Shown: positions 33,266 through 41,874 of the stretch, piece after piece
How positions within the stretch are numbered: position 1 is the stretch's first letter
Layout: every line of letters starts with the position of its first letter
Assembly (NCBI GenBank): GCA_938002665.1
Contig: CALLAE010000003.1
Span: 1 to 48,485, forward strand
Reading direction: 5' to 3'
Source: an uncultured Saprospiraceae bacterium
GTDB lineage: Bacteria; Bacteroidota; Bacteroidia; Chitinophagales; Saprospiraceae
Length of the DNA stretch: 48,485 nt
Program-made: the position numbers and the translations under genes
Notes under the pieces: model-generated
What the model was told of the DNA's origin: nothing
The model's database searches: none
The model's input: only the letters and a program-made list of their open reading frames with translations

Positions 33266-34567
33266 TCAGCTTTGGCTAACAGTATTCATAATGAGTTCCT
33301 TTACTTCGGTAAGTGGTATCTGAGCAGGGCAGACCAGTGGTCTGTTACTCGCCAGATAGCCTATGCCGTTATGCTCTCCATTCTTAATGGCTACAAAGCT
33401 GACATAGCTCTTAAAATTCTGCACCTGCAGATTACTCAGAGAAGATTTTAGGGTATGTACATCTGTGAGCTGATTAGGATATACAAGTTCTATAAATAGA
33501 CTTGTACCTCTGTTATCTACGTCAAAGATAGGTTCCTCATCTGACTGGCAACTCAGGCTACTCATAAGTCGGGCAGCAGCCTGTGCTGATTGCTCATCAT
33601 GAAATTCTATGAGAAAATCTCGAGACATTCGAGGTAAGACATTCTTATAATCCTTGATTCCTATTTCCTTGAGAAAAGCTTTGTGATCATCTAGTCTCCA
33701 GTAGTAGGTCAGATGTTCATGCGGCTCCTGATGTAAACCCGTAGCTACAATAAGATTTATTTTTCCGAGCTGCTCTACCCGCTCTATTATGCGATCGTAT
33801 ATTCTCAATACTTTGAGGAATGGATCATAATCTTTGGGACAATACCATTCTGGATTTTCTAAGCTACCCTGATAAGCTGCAGAATTAAAAAGATAATGGT
33901 GCTGAATATGGGCGCCAGAATTCAAAAATAGATTAGCAAAATCAGGTTTGCTTTTCTTCCATAATTTGATGAACACATCTGCGAGTAGATTATCTAAAAT
34001 CATCGCTTTCGTTCCAGGCAATTTTCGCTGAAGGATATTCTTAAAATAGCCTCCCCAACTAGTGATAGGTACATAGAACAAAAAGGCCACAGCTAAAGTA
34101 AAAACAGAACCTATAGAAATTTTTTCTTTCGCATTGTCATTGACCGCTTGGTGGATGGCCTTATAGAGTTTTTTTACAAAATCTGTTCCGCTCACCTTTG
34201 TCTGAGTCCATGGGTCGGGCACGAAGAAGGCAGGCTTGGTCATTTTATTGAGTGCATTGAAAGGAGAGATCGCGCCTACAGTATATCCTTGGTCTTCTAG
34301 CTCTTCGAAGAGTTGTCCCAGCTCAGGATGCTCGACTATATCCCCTAGACGGAAGACTTGGTGCTCGGCATAGTTCTTTCCCGTATGGATAGTCACCCAT
34401 TGTATCCATGGCTCTAGGAGATGGTACTCAGATTCAGAAATCGTTTCTACCCTCTGAGAGCCTTCAAATAATTTTTTGAAATGTTTGAGTTCTCCCTGGC
34501 TGATATAATAATCCAGAAACTCAAAATTAATTTCATTTAAGCCGATCAATACGGTCTTTCTCTTCAT
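33266..34567 (-). CDS. Alkaline-phosphatase-superfamily-like protein, possibly inactive
   Basis: The 433-residue soluble protein shows the order of segments of type I phosphodiesterases: an opening strand (TVLIGLNEINFEFLDYY), a nucleophile loop (WIQWVTIHTGKNYAEHQVF, T59 or T62), 'LFLNSGAHIQHHYLF' near 220 and 'INLIVATGLHQEPHEHLTYY' near 270. Several ligands deviate: the first strand has N/E where metal-binding Asp is usual, and 'ATGLHQEPH' replaces the typical 'SDHG'. It may bind one metal or be a pseudoenzyme. No signal peptide is seen, although a hydrophobic segment occurs near 155 (VFTLAVAFLFYVPI). It sits beside the glycan cluster and may act on a polymer or lipid-linked precursor. The function is not established. 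Confidence 0.65.
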   Translation of the reverse strand: MKRKTVLIGLNEINFEFLDYYISQGELKHFKKLFEGSQRVETISESEYHLLEPWIQWVTIHTGKNYAEHQVFRLGDIVEHPELGQLFEELEDQGYTVGAISPFNALNKMTKPAFFVPDPWTQTKVSGTDFVKKLYKAIHQAVNDNAKEKISIGSVFTLAVAFLFYVPITSWGGYFKNILQRKLPGTKAMILDNLLADVFIKLWKKSKPDFANLFLNSGAHIQHHYLFNSAAYQGSLENPEWYCPKDYDPFLKVLRIYDRIIERVEQLGKINLIVATGLHQEPHEHLTYYWRLDDHKAFLKEIGIKDYKNVLPRMSRDFLIEFHDEQSAQAAARLMSSLSCQSDEEPIFDVDNRGTSLFIELVYPNQLTDVHTLKSSLSNLQVQNFKSYVSFVAIKNGEHNGIGYLASNRPLVCPAQIPLTEVKELIMNTVSQS

Positions 34568-34639
34568 CAGAAGGCTAAGGTATTGTTGTTAATTGATTAA
34601 GAAAAGACATATTGATAATTTTTTAATATGAATTTAGCT

Positions 34640-34647
34640 TAGCTTTG
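34640..34647 (+). promoter_or_regulatory. Candidate Bacteroidota promoter -7 element for the glycan operon
   Basis: TAGCTTTG is an exact match to the Bacteroidota -7 consensus TAnnTTTG, placed 57 bases before the ATG of the first glycosyltransferase gene. The nearest TTG upstream is 25 bases away, a little beyond the usual 17-23 spacing to the -33 box. It is the best match in the divergent spacer and would give a leader of about 50 bases. Confidence 0.4.
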
Positions 34648-34703
34648 TTTTGCCCATCCTGAAAAGGCCATGCGCAAAGCCCATAATTTGCTTTTAGAAA
34701 AAC

Positions 34704-35471
34704 ATGTTACAAGACATACCTAAGGTTTCTATAATCACTGTCACTTATAACAGTGCTGCCACTATCAAAGACACTTTGCAATCGGTCGCACAGCAGGATT
34801 ATGGAAATATAGAGCATATTATAGTAGATGGTCTATCCTCAGATAACACAGTAGAACTTGTCCGGGAGTTTCCTCATGTCGCACAGTGCATCTCTGAAAG
34901 AGACAAGGGGATGTATGATGGCCTGAATAAAGGCATAAAAATGTGCACTGGAAAATATGTGGGGATCCTGAATTCTGATGATTTTTTCAGCTATGATGAA
35001 GCCATTTCTACCGTTGTAGAGGCACTAGAGAGTGCAGACACCGAAGCTGTTTTTGCAGATGTAAAATATATCTCTCCAGCAGATGAAACTAAGATTATCA
35101 GATACTGCGCTTCTAAAGGCTGGACACCTGAAAAATTTGCCAAGGGCTATATGCCCAATCATCCCACCTACTATACCGCTAAGAAAAACTATGATCTACA
35201 TGGTTACTTTGAGTTAGATTATAAGATCTGTGCTGATTACGAGTTACTCATTAAGCACCTATACAAAGCAAGATTACGTTATAAATATCTACCCCACTGC
35301 CTCGTGACCATGCGCCCTGGCGGCATCAGTAATGGCAGTCTGAGCAAACGTCTGACACTGAATAAAGAAATCGTCCAAGCCTGCAAGGCCCATGGCATGA
35401 ATACGAATCTCCTAAAATTATCAGGCAAACTATTTTCTAAATCCATGGAGTATATCAACCCCAAAGCTTAA
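34704..35471 (+). CDS. Family 2 glycosyltransferase
   Basis: A 255-residue GT-A enzyme opening 'PKVSIITVTYNSAATIKDTL', with 'IEHIIVDGLSSDNT', the acidic 'ERDKGMYDGLNKGIKM' and the DXD-type metal motif in 'GILNSDDFF'. This is the pattern of WcaA/WcaE-type GT2 enzymes that add sugars to a lipid-linked oligosaccharide during exopolysaccharide or capsule synthesis. No membrane helix is seen, so it is a peripheral cytoplasmic enzyme. It is the first gene of the plus-strand glycan operon. Donor and acceptor cannot be read from sequence, though the mannose-1-phosphate guanylyltransferase next door makes GDP-mannose or a GDP-mannose-derived donor likely in the pathway. Confidence 0.92.
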   Translation: MLQDIPKVSIITVTYNSAATIKDTLQSVAQQDYGNIEHIIVDGLSSDNTVELVREFPHVAQCISERDKGMYDGLNKGIKMCTGKYVGILNSDDFFSYDEAISTVVEALESADTEAVFADVKYISPADETKIIRYCASKGWTPEKFAKGYMPNHPTYYTAKKNYDLHGYFELDYKICADYELLIKHLYKARLRYKYLPHCLVTMRPGGISNGSLSKRLTLNKEIVQACKAHGMNTNLLKLSGKLFSKSMEYINPKA

Positions 35472-35543
35472 CGCAAACAGATTACCTAATGACAAAGCAA
35501 GAATGACTTAAATTTTTTAACCTTGAGGTACTAAATAAAAGAG

Positions 35544-36620
35544 ATGGATAATAACAATACATATGTGGCCATAATGGCAGGGGGAGTAGGATCGAGGTTT
35601 TGGCCAGCGAGTAGAGAGACCTTACCTAAGCAGTTTCTAGATATACTCGGACTAGGCAAGTCTCTTATCAGAATGACCTACGAAAGATTTAATCAAATCA
35701 TTCCAGCAGAGCGCATCCTTGTTGTGACTAATAAAGTTTACAAAGACCTGGTAGCAGAGCATATTCCTGAAATTCCAGAATCCAATATTATTACCGAACC
35801 GTCTAGAAACAATACTGGTCCCTGCGTGGCCTACACCGCTTTCAGATTGAATGCTATGAATCCTAATGCAACTTTCGTAGTCGCGCCTTCTGACCATGTC
35901 ATACTGAAAGAAGATATTTTTCTTAAGCTCATTAATAAAGCATTGGACTTTGCCAGTAGAGAAGAAGTCATCGTCACCCTCGGGATACAACCTACTAGAC
36001 CTGACACTGGTTATGGCTATATAGAATCCACAGGAGAAGGTAATTCTGCTGGCCTGGAAAAAGTGGCCAGCTTCAGAGAAAAACCCAATGCAGAAACTGC
36101 ACAAGCCTATCTTGATGACGGATCTTACTATTGGAATGCTGGCATCTTTGTATGGTCTAGCAAAACGATACTAGGCAGTTTCAAAAAGAATGCGACTGAC
36201 ATCTATGATATCCTGAGTCAGGATACCAGCAAATACAATACACCTGAAGAGCAGGCCTACATAGATAAAGTCTACCCTACCACACCTAGCATCTCCGTGG
36301 ATTATGCTATCCTAGAGAACGCGGACAATGTGTATACCTTACCTGCTGATATAGGCTGGAGTGATCTAGGAACATGGAATGCTTTGCATGCCCACCTTGA
36401 TAAAGATGAATCTGATACCGTAGTACTAGGAGATAATACCTTAGTGCTGAATTCTAAGAATTGCATGATAAGATCTGATGCAGAAAAATTGGTCATCGTA
36501 AAAGACCTCGAAGATTATATTGTCATAGATGAATCAGATGTCCTTCTTATCTATCCTAAAAACCAAGAACAAGAAATTAAGCAACTCAGAAAAAGTATAG
36601 AGCAGAAAAAGTTCTTATAA
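35544..36620 (+). CDS. Mannose-1-phosphate guanylyltransferase
   Basis: The 358-residue enzyme makes GDP-mannose from mannose-1-phosphate and GTP. The signature GGVGSRFWPASRETLPKQF lies at about 13-31, 'VAPSDHVIL' (nucleotide-binding) near 113, 'TLGIQPTRPDTGYGYIE' near 145 and 'FREKPN' near 178. It is the short form, without the C-terminal phosphomannose isomerase domain of ManC/AlgA. GDP-mannose feeds surface polysaccharide and, through GDP-fucose, other sugars. It lies 72 bases after the GT2 gene and 7 bases before a GT4 gene. The gene name manC is often used, but the isomerase half is absent here, so no symbol is given. Confidence 0.95.
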   Translation: MDNNNTYVAIMAGGVGSRFWPASRETLPKQFLDILGLGKSLIRMTYERFNQIIPAERILVVTNKVYKDLVAEHIPEIPESNIITEPSRNNTGPCVAYTAFRLNAMNPNATFVVAPSDHVILKEDIFLKLINKALDFASREEVIVTLGIQPTRPDTGYGYIESTGEGNSAGLEKVASFREKPNAETAQAYLDDGSYYWNAGIFVWSSKTILGSFKKNATDIYDILSQDTSKYNTPEEQAYIDKVYPTTPSISVDYAILENADNVYTLPADIGWSDLGTWNALHAHLDKDESDTVVLGDNTLVLNSKNCMIRSDAEKLVIVKDLEDYIVIDESDVLLIYPKNQEQEIKQLRKSIEQKKFL

Positions 36621-36627
36621 AAACGGA

Positions 36628-37743
36628 TTGAATAAGAGGATAGCCATAGTCGCCAACACAACCTGGAACATCTACAACTTCAGGCTGAATGTTATAAAAA
36701 AGCTGCTGGATGAAAAGTGGACGGTCATCGTTATAGCCCCCCTGGATGAATACATTTCATACAAAGAGACCTTCCCCAAAGTAAAGCACATCGCGCTCAA
36801 AAATCTTGTTAGAGATGGTATGAACCCATGGAAAGATTTGGCGCTTATTTCTGAGCTTAGAACGATCTATAAAAAACTCAAACCTGATATTGTTCTCCAC
36901 TATACGCATAAGCCGAATATCTATGGAGGTATCGCGGCCAAACTTTCTGGGATAGATTCTATTGCAGTCATCACTGGACTCGGTTATCCTTTTATCAATA
37001 ATGGTATTAAAAAAAAAATAACGACAGGTCTGTATCGCATGACCAGTCGCATGCATTCCAAATTCATTTTCGAAAATGAAGATGACATGGCCTTATTCTA
37101 TGAGGAAGGAATCATAAAAAAAGATAAAGGCAGAGCTGTGAAAGGCTGTGGTGTAGATACAGATACCTATGCCCCCCACCCTAATGGCGTCGTCAAAGAA
37201 AAAACGATTTTTACCTTTATCGGTCGGTTACTGTATGACAAGGGCATCGTAGAATTTGTGGAAGCCGCCAAAACGATAAGAAAAAAAAATCCGCATACCC
37301 AGTTTTGGATCGTAGGCGAACTAGATGCTAGTAATCCTTCGATGGTCAGCAAAGACCAGTTGCTGGATTGGATAGAGGGGGAAAATATTATTTATCATGG
37401 CTTCCAAAGAGATGTCAAACCATTTATCGCTAAGTCAGATTGTATCGTACTGCCTTCTTACAGAGAGGGCATGCCGAGGATCGTTCTAGAAGGGATGTCA
37501 ATGGCCAAACCTATAATTACAACTGATACAGCAGGCTGCAGACAAACAATTGTGGACAAGGTGACTGGTTATCTTGTAAATGTTGCAGATAGTACTGACC
37601 TTGCGCGAGGAATGCATGATTTCCTCAAATTATCATCTGAAGAAGCGCATAACATGGGAGAAAAAGGAAGAGTTAGGGCATTAAAGCACTTTAACTCCGA
37701 AAAAATAGCCCAAGATCTATATGATATCGTTTCTCAGACGTAA
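36628..37743 (+). CDS. Family 4 glycosyltransferase
   Basis: A 371-residue GT-B enzyme. The C-terminal half has the retaining GT4 core: 'TFIGRLLYDKGIVEFVEAA', then 'YREGMPRIVLEGMSMAKPII' with the EX7E nucleotide-sugar motif. The N-terminal acceptor half opens 'KRIAIVANTTWNIYNFRLNV', resembling PglA/WcaL-type enzymes that extend lipid-linked oligosaccharides. It begins with TTG at 36628, 7 bases after the guanylyltransferase stop, so the two are co-transcribed. Sugar specificity is unknown. Confidence 0.92.
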   Translation: MNKRIAIVANTTWNIYNFRLNVIKKLLDEKWTVIVIAPLDEYISYKETFPKVKHIALKNLVRDGMNPWKDLALISELRTIYKKLKPDIVLHYTHKPNIYGGIAAKLSGIDSIAVITGLGYPFINNGIKKKITTGLYRMTSRMHSKFIFENEDDMALFYEEGIIKKDKGRAVKGCGVDTDTYAPHPNGVVKEKTIFTFIGRLLYDKGIVEFVEAAKTIRKKNPHTQFWIVGELDASNPSMVSKDQLLDWIEGENIIYHGFQRDVKPFIAKSDCIVLPSYREGMPRIVLEGMSMAKPIITTDTAGCRQTIVDKVTGYLVNVADSTDLARGMHDFLKLSSEEAHNMGEKGRVRALKHFNSEKIAQDLYDIVSQT

Positions 37744-37767
37744 CTTTATATTATAAATAAATTACAT

Positions 37768-39312
37768 ATGAAATTCCTAGCAATACTCTTTACAGTATTA
37801 TTATACGCTTGTGGCAATGGCACCGCAACGGCTCCTGCTTCACAAGATACCATCAAGCCCGCTACAGCACCTACAAAAACCAGCAAAATTGTACAGAACG
37901 TCACTGGCTTTGCCAGCAAAGAAGCTATAGCAGCAGCTGAGGTTCCAGTGTATGGAAAAGGCAAGGCAGATTTCACTGTAAAAGTAGCAGGTGCTCAGCC
38001 AGGCCCCTCTGATCTCATAGGCTTCTACGCAGAGCAAAATTTTAAAGCAGATGAAACGACTATCAGTGCTGATGGCACGATTCGGTTCAACTGTCAAAAC
38101 TGTGCTGAAGGCCAGACGACTTATCCTCAAGGCCTCTATTATGTCAAAATAGCTAATGAAAAATATCTTCAGATTCTTTTAGGTGAAGACCAGGAGTTTA
38201 CATTGACCACCAACATAAATAATCCAGATCTGGATATGAAAGTGGATGGCAGTGATGAGAACGAAGCTTTTTTTACTAACATGAAATTTGAAAGAGCAGG
38301 CAGCCCCAAATTTGCAGAAATAGGAGAAAAGCTAAAGGGACTAACAGAATCTTCTCCTGGCTATAGCGAACTGAAGGCCCAACAAAAAGATCTGACTGAT
38401 GCAAGGAAAGTACATCTAGCAGAAATATATAAAAAGTATCCCAACACCTTGCTCACCAGCTTCAAAAAAGCAGGGCAAGAACCAGACTTAAGAGATGATG
38501 TGCCGGATGATCAGAAAGTATATCATTATAGACAAGACTTCTGGAATGATGTCGACTTTGGTGACAGACGATTATTGAGAACGCCAGTTATCCATAACAA
38601 ACTGAAAAGATATTTTGATCAACTGACACCACAGAACCAAGACTCTATTTTTGCAAGTGCTACAAGGCTCGTAGACAAAACCTTAATGCATCCTGAAGCT
38701 TATAAGTTTATCGCTAACTGGATCGTCAGACAATATGAGCCGACTAAGACCACACTAATGGATCCTGAGTTTGTGCATGTAAAAATGATACAAAAATACT
38801 TTACCCAAGAGCGCGCCTTCTGGTCCGATTCGCTACAGACCTTTGCCTTACAACAAAGAGCCGGAGAGATGGCACAGAGTCTGATAGGAGATATCGGCCC
38901 TAATGTGACATCCAAAGACCTACAAGGAAAAACGCATACTCTGATGGATTCTAAATCTGACTACATCATCGTGTATATGTTCACACCGAGTTGCGAGCAC
39001 TGCCAGGAGCAAACTCCTAAACTCGTAGAATGGTATAATACCAAAGGCAAAAATTATGCAGACGTCTATGCCATCGCTCTAGACAGTAATGTAGATGACC
39101 CTAACGAACTACAAAATTATATCAACAAAACTAAGATGCCCTTCCCTTGTGTATGGGATCCTACTAATAGATCCATCTATGCCAAGTATTATGTAGATAT
39201 CACTCCTGAAATCTATGTACTGAATAAGGAAAGACGAATCATAGGAAAGAATCTAAAAGTATTCCAGATAGATACGATCATAGATAGAGATAAAGAAAAA
39301 CAAAACAAGTAG
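37768..39312 (+). CDS. Thioredoxin-like lipoprotein with DUF4369/DUF5106-type N-terminal region
   Basis: The 514-residue protein has a lipoprotein signal (MKFLAILFTVLLYACGNG, lipid-carrying C15 in the lipobox LYAC). After a low-complexity Ala/Thr stretch comes a β-rich domain (about 70-150) resembling DUF4369, then a helical region (about 160-340) of the DUF5106 kind and a TlpA-like thioredoxin domain (about 370-510). The redox motif is TPSCEHCQEQTPK (C409, C412). It should be anchored in a periplasm-facing or outer-membrane leaflet and reduce or isomerise disulfides. It lies 24 bases after a GT4 gene and 24 bases before another, so it is embedded in the glycan operon, an odd position for a thioredoxin. 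Confidence 0.88.
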   Translation: MKFLAILFTVLLYACGNGTATAPASQDTIKPATAPTKTSKIVQNVTGFASKEAIAAAEVPVYGKGKADFTVKVAGAQPGPSDLIGFYAEQNFKADETTISADGTIRFNCQNCAEGQTTYPQGLYYVKIANEKYLQILLGEDQEFTLTTNINNPDLDMKVDGSDENEAFFTNMKFERAGSPKFAEIGEKLKGLTESSPGYSELKAQQKDLTDARKVHLAEIYKKYPNTLLTSFKKAGQEPDLRDDVPDDQKVYHYRQDFWNDVDFGDRRLLRTPVIHNKLKRYFDQLTPQNQDSIFASATRLVDKTLMHPEAYKFIANWIVRQYEPTKTTLMDPEFVHVKMIQKYFTQERAFWSDSLQTFALQQRAGEMAQSLIGDIGPNVTSKDLQGKTHTLMDSKSDYIIVYMFTPSCEHCQEQTPKLVEWYNTKGKNYADVYAIALDSNVDDPNELQNYINKTKMPFPCVWDPTNRSIYAKYYVDITPEIYVLNKERRIIGKNLKVFQIDTIIDRDKEKQNK

Positions 39313-39336
39313 TCCTCACGGATGACTTAGGCATGT

Positions 39337-40359
39337 GTGAACATCATTGATACAGATAAAAAAATAGTCGTAGTCTATCTCAGCCGCACAGGTTGTCTAG
39401 CATATACTAAAGAAATAGTGAGAGGGTTAGCGGCAAGCGACCCTCTACTTATTTTATCCCCTGCTAATAAAGAACAGTTTCCTAATCACAACAAGCAATT
39501 TTTCAAGACCTACTCCAAGGCCTTTAACCTGCTGATGCACAGCATGTTTGTCCAGACCAGAATAGATAAACTCATGACTGGCATTGTCGCAGAGCACAAA
39601 CAGATACAACTTCTGCTCCCCGCTTTCCATCCTTGGAATTTGTATTTTGCTAGGTGGGCCAAAAAGAATAAGGTCGCGTGCACCCTCACTATCCACGACT
39701 ACAAAACCCATGCTGGAGAAGAATCCCATCTCACAGAACAACTACAAAAGAGAACCATTGCCCTAGCTTCCCAGGTGTTATTTCTTACCGAATATGTAAA
39801 GCAACAAGCGATAGCAGAACTAGGACCATCAGCTAAGTTTCAGGTCTACCACCACCCCCTTCTACCGGCATACAGCATCAACTCTCTACCCTATTCTCCA
39901 CAGCCTAGATTGCTATTCCTAGGCAGAATCGTCGGCTACAAAGGGCTGCACTTGGTCATGGAGGCAATACAGGAACTAGATGTAGCACTAACCATTGCGG
40001 GCAAGCAAACGAAGCAAAGCATCACCAGTACAGATAGAATCACAGTGCTCGACAAGGTGCTGACTGATAATGAAATATCTGAGTTGCTAGCCACTCACGA
40101 AATTCTTGTTTTGCCCTATACGGAGGCGAGTCAGTCAGGGGTATTGACCCTAGGTATCTCGGCTGAAATGGTAATGCTAATAACCAAAGTGGGCGGGCTG
40201 CAAGAGCAGCTGCCTGAGGATGCGGCTTGCTGGGTAGAGGCTAGTGTGGCTGGTGTCAGGGAGGGGCTAAAGCGACTGATTGAAGAAAAGGAATACTATG
40301 ATGAGCTCAAAAGGAAGGTGGCTGGTATTAAATCGAAAATGATGAGTGAGAAATGGTGA
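39337..40359 (+). CDS. Glycosyltransferase (GT4-like)
   Basis: A 340-residue GT-B-type glycosyltransferase. The C-terminal nucleotide-sugar half is clearest: 'LLFLGRIVGYKGLHLVMEA', the GT4 'GR....KG' start, and 'ILVLPYTEASQSGVLTLGI', the modified EX7E region. The N-terminal half (IVVVYLSRTGCLAYTKEIV) is divergent, as expected for the acceptor side. It starts with GTG at 39337; the nearby ATG at 39333 is out of frame. Last gene of the plus-strand arm, converging on a second glycosyltransferase with an 87-base gap. That gap contains GAATGGTGAATT-like repeats and no clear terminator hairpin. Confidence 0.85.
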   Translation: MNIIDTDKKIVVVYLSRTGCLAYTKEIVRGLAASDPLLILSPANKEQFPNHNKQFFKTYSKAFNLLMHSMFVQTRIDKLMTGIVAEHKQIQLLLPAFHPWNLYFARWAKKNKVACTLTIHDYKTHAGEESHLTEQLQKRTIALASQVLFLTEYVKQQAIAELGPSAKFQVYHHPLLPAYSINSLPYSPQPRLLFLGRIVGYKGLHLVMEAIQELDVALTIAGKQTKQSITSTDRITVLDKVLTDNEISELLATHEILVLPYTEASQSGVLTLGISAEMVMLITKVGGLQEQLPEDAACWVEASVAGVREGLKRLIEEKEYYDELKRKVAGIKSKMMSEKW

Positions 40360-40446
40360 ATGGTGAATTAAAAATTATGAATGATGAATAACGCCAAGAG
40401 CAGACTGAAAAAAGCAATTTCAAAAATGGCTTACGGCTCCAAAGAA

Positions 40447-41736
40447 TTACGATAGAAAATTTTGAAGATATTCCTCTGCAATAGCTTCAGTTCTATACGC
40501 TGTTACTCTCCCTAGCTCTGCTACTGGCCTCTCTCTCTCCCTAAACACAAACTCATAAAACCGCTCCGCTAAAGCAGGAAAATGCGCCTCATCCAGGAGT
40601 AGGTTTTGGATATCTTCATGGCCTTGCATAAAGACTTTTGTAGAATCATTTTCGACAGCACAAAGATTGAGAATGGGTTTATTGAGATACAGATAGTCGA
40701 CGACTTTACTGGGCAAGTGGTAATCTGTGCTATTGCCAAAATTCATCAGTATATCTACTTGTGACATAGCATCTAGGGTCTCTGCTCTATTCTTAAAACC
40801 ATGGATGACCATATATCTTCTGATCTCAGTATATAAATCAAAGAGTGGGTAAGAATTTCTATCTAGCTGACCCACAAAATGGAACTGTATCTTATCGAAA
40901 AGAGAGTTGTCTTCCTCGTGTAAGTACTTCAAGAATTTTAAAAACATAAGTGGCGAACGGACACCATCATAAAAAGAACCAAAGTAGCCTAAATGAATTT
41001 TCTGCGAAAACAAAATCATATCGTAAGCTTCCTTTTCTTCTGGTAGGTGGAAGAGTGGTGGGATGACTTTCATATTACTAGTACTCTCTGGAAATAATTC
41101 CTGATACTTTTCCTTTGCTCTTTCGTTGGTCACTGAACTACTGTCTGCTAGTCTGAAGGCTTCCTGCTCTGCAGCGATGTTTTTATCCTGATGCTTAGTG
41201 AAATTGTTGACCCAGAATTCTTTGGAATACGAAAAGGGGTCCTGTATGTCCATATGCCACTGCAACTGGCTGTGCTTTTCCTTTAGGGACTTAGCTATCC
41301 AATGGCTAGTGAAGGGCAGACCTACCGATATCATATGTGTGATCGCATGCTTAGCGATGAGCTCATTCCCTTTCTGGATGCCGGGTTTTAGAAATAACTT
41401 ACCACCATCTGGCCAGTAGTTACTTCTCCAGGTCTTATCGGTCAGTTTTTGGACTAGGTTATAGATGAAACCCTCTCTGGGTATACTGGCATTGACCTCA
41501 TTTCTGCGATTATCAGACCTAAAGGTATTATAGAGTTTATCCATCAGGGTATTATGCCCTGCTCTGTATATTCTTAGGCCGTCCTGTGTCTCCTCGTTAG
41601 GATAGCCACTGTGCTTGGTGGTAAGGACATAGACCTCATGGCCCTGAGCTACTAAGTGCTGAGCGAGGGGGCTCCATCTCAGTGTATTAGGTGTCTGAGA
41701 AGGAGAAAATTGTGATATGATAAGGAGTAGGCGCAA
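40447..41736 (-). CDS. Glycosyltransferase (GT-B fold)
   Basis: A glycosyltransferase of about 429 residues. From the TTG at 41736 the product begins MRLLLIISQFSPSQTPNTLR and continues 'WSPLAQHLVAQGHEVYVLTTKHSGYP', the usual N-terminus of GT4-type enzymes acting on surface glycans. The frame continues upstream to an ATG at 41832, but those 32 residues are cysteine-rich and unlike the family, so the TTG start is preferred. The C-terminal half is recognisable from 'LGYFGSFYDGVRSPLMFLKF' and 'HFVGQLDRNSYPLFDLYTEI', with an acceptor-type 'LPSKVVDYLYLNKPIL' near the end. It is the last gene of the minus-strand arm, downstream of the flippase, with 138 bases between. Confidence 0.85.
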   Translation of the reverse strand: MRLLLIISQFSPSQTPNTLRWSPLAQHLVAQGHEVYVLTTKHSGYPNEETQDGLRIYRAGHNTLMDKLYNTFRSDNRRNEVNASIPREGFIYNLVQKLTDKTWRSNYWPDGGKLFLKPGIQKGNELIAKHAITHMISVGLPFTSHWIAKSLKEKHSQLQWHMDIQDPFSYSKEFWVNNFTKHQDKNIAAEQEAFRLADSSSVTNERAKEKYQELFPESTSNMKVIPPLFHLPEEKEAYDMILFSQKIHLGYFGSFYDGVRSPLMFLKFLKYLHEEDNSLFDKIQFHFVGQLDRNSYPLFDLYTEIRRYMVIHGFKNRAETLDAMSQVDILMNFGNSTDYHLPSKVVDYLYLNKPILNLCAVENDSTKVFMQGHEDIQNLLLDEAHFPALAERFYEFVFRERERPVAELGRVTAYRTEAIAEEYLQNFLS

Positions 41737-41874
41737 GGCTATCTTTAGGCTGTAAAGAAAGGAAATCTTTAAGAGACAGCAGCTATAGGAAGGGCAGAGT
41801 ATGAGAGTTGAGTAACTCACAGTTGTCCCCATTTAATGGAAGCAAGTTTAAAACAAGGCCTAAATGGAGAAGAG

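Noticed and set aside
40360-40446. A terminator between the convergent glycosyltransferases
   Set aside because: Only short GAATGGTGAATT-like repeats and a 4-base GCCA/TGGC match are present, with no stable hairpin and T run.
41737-41832. ATG start giving a 32-residue longer glycosyltransferase
   Set aside because: The added residues are cysteine-rich and do not match a GT-B N-terminus, whereas the TTG at 41736 gives MRLLLIISQF directly. Not fully excluded.
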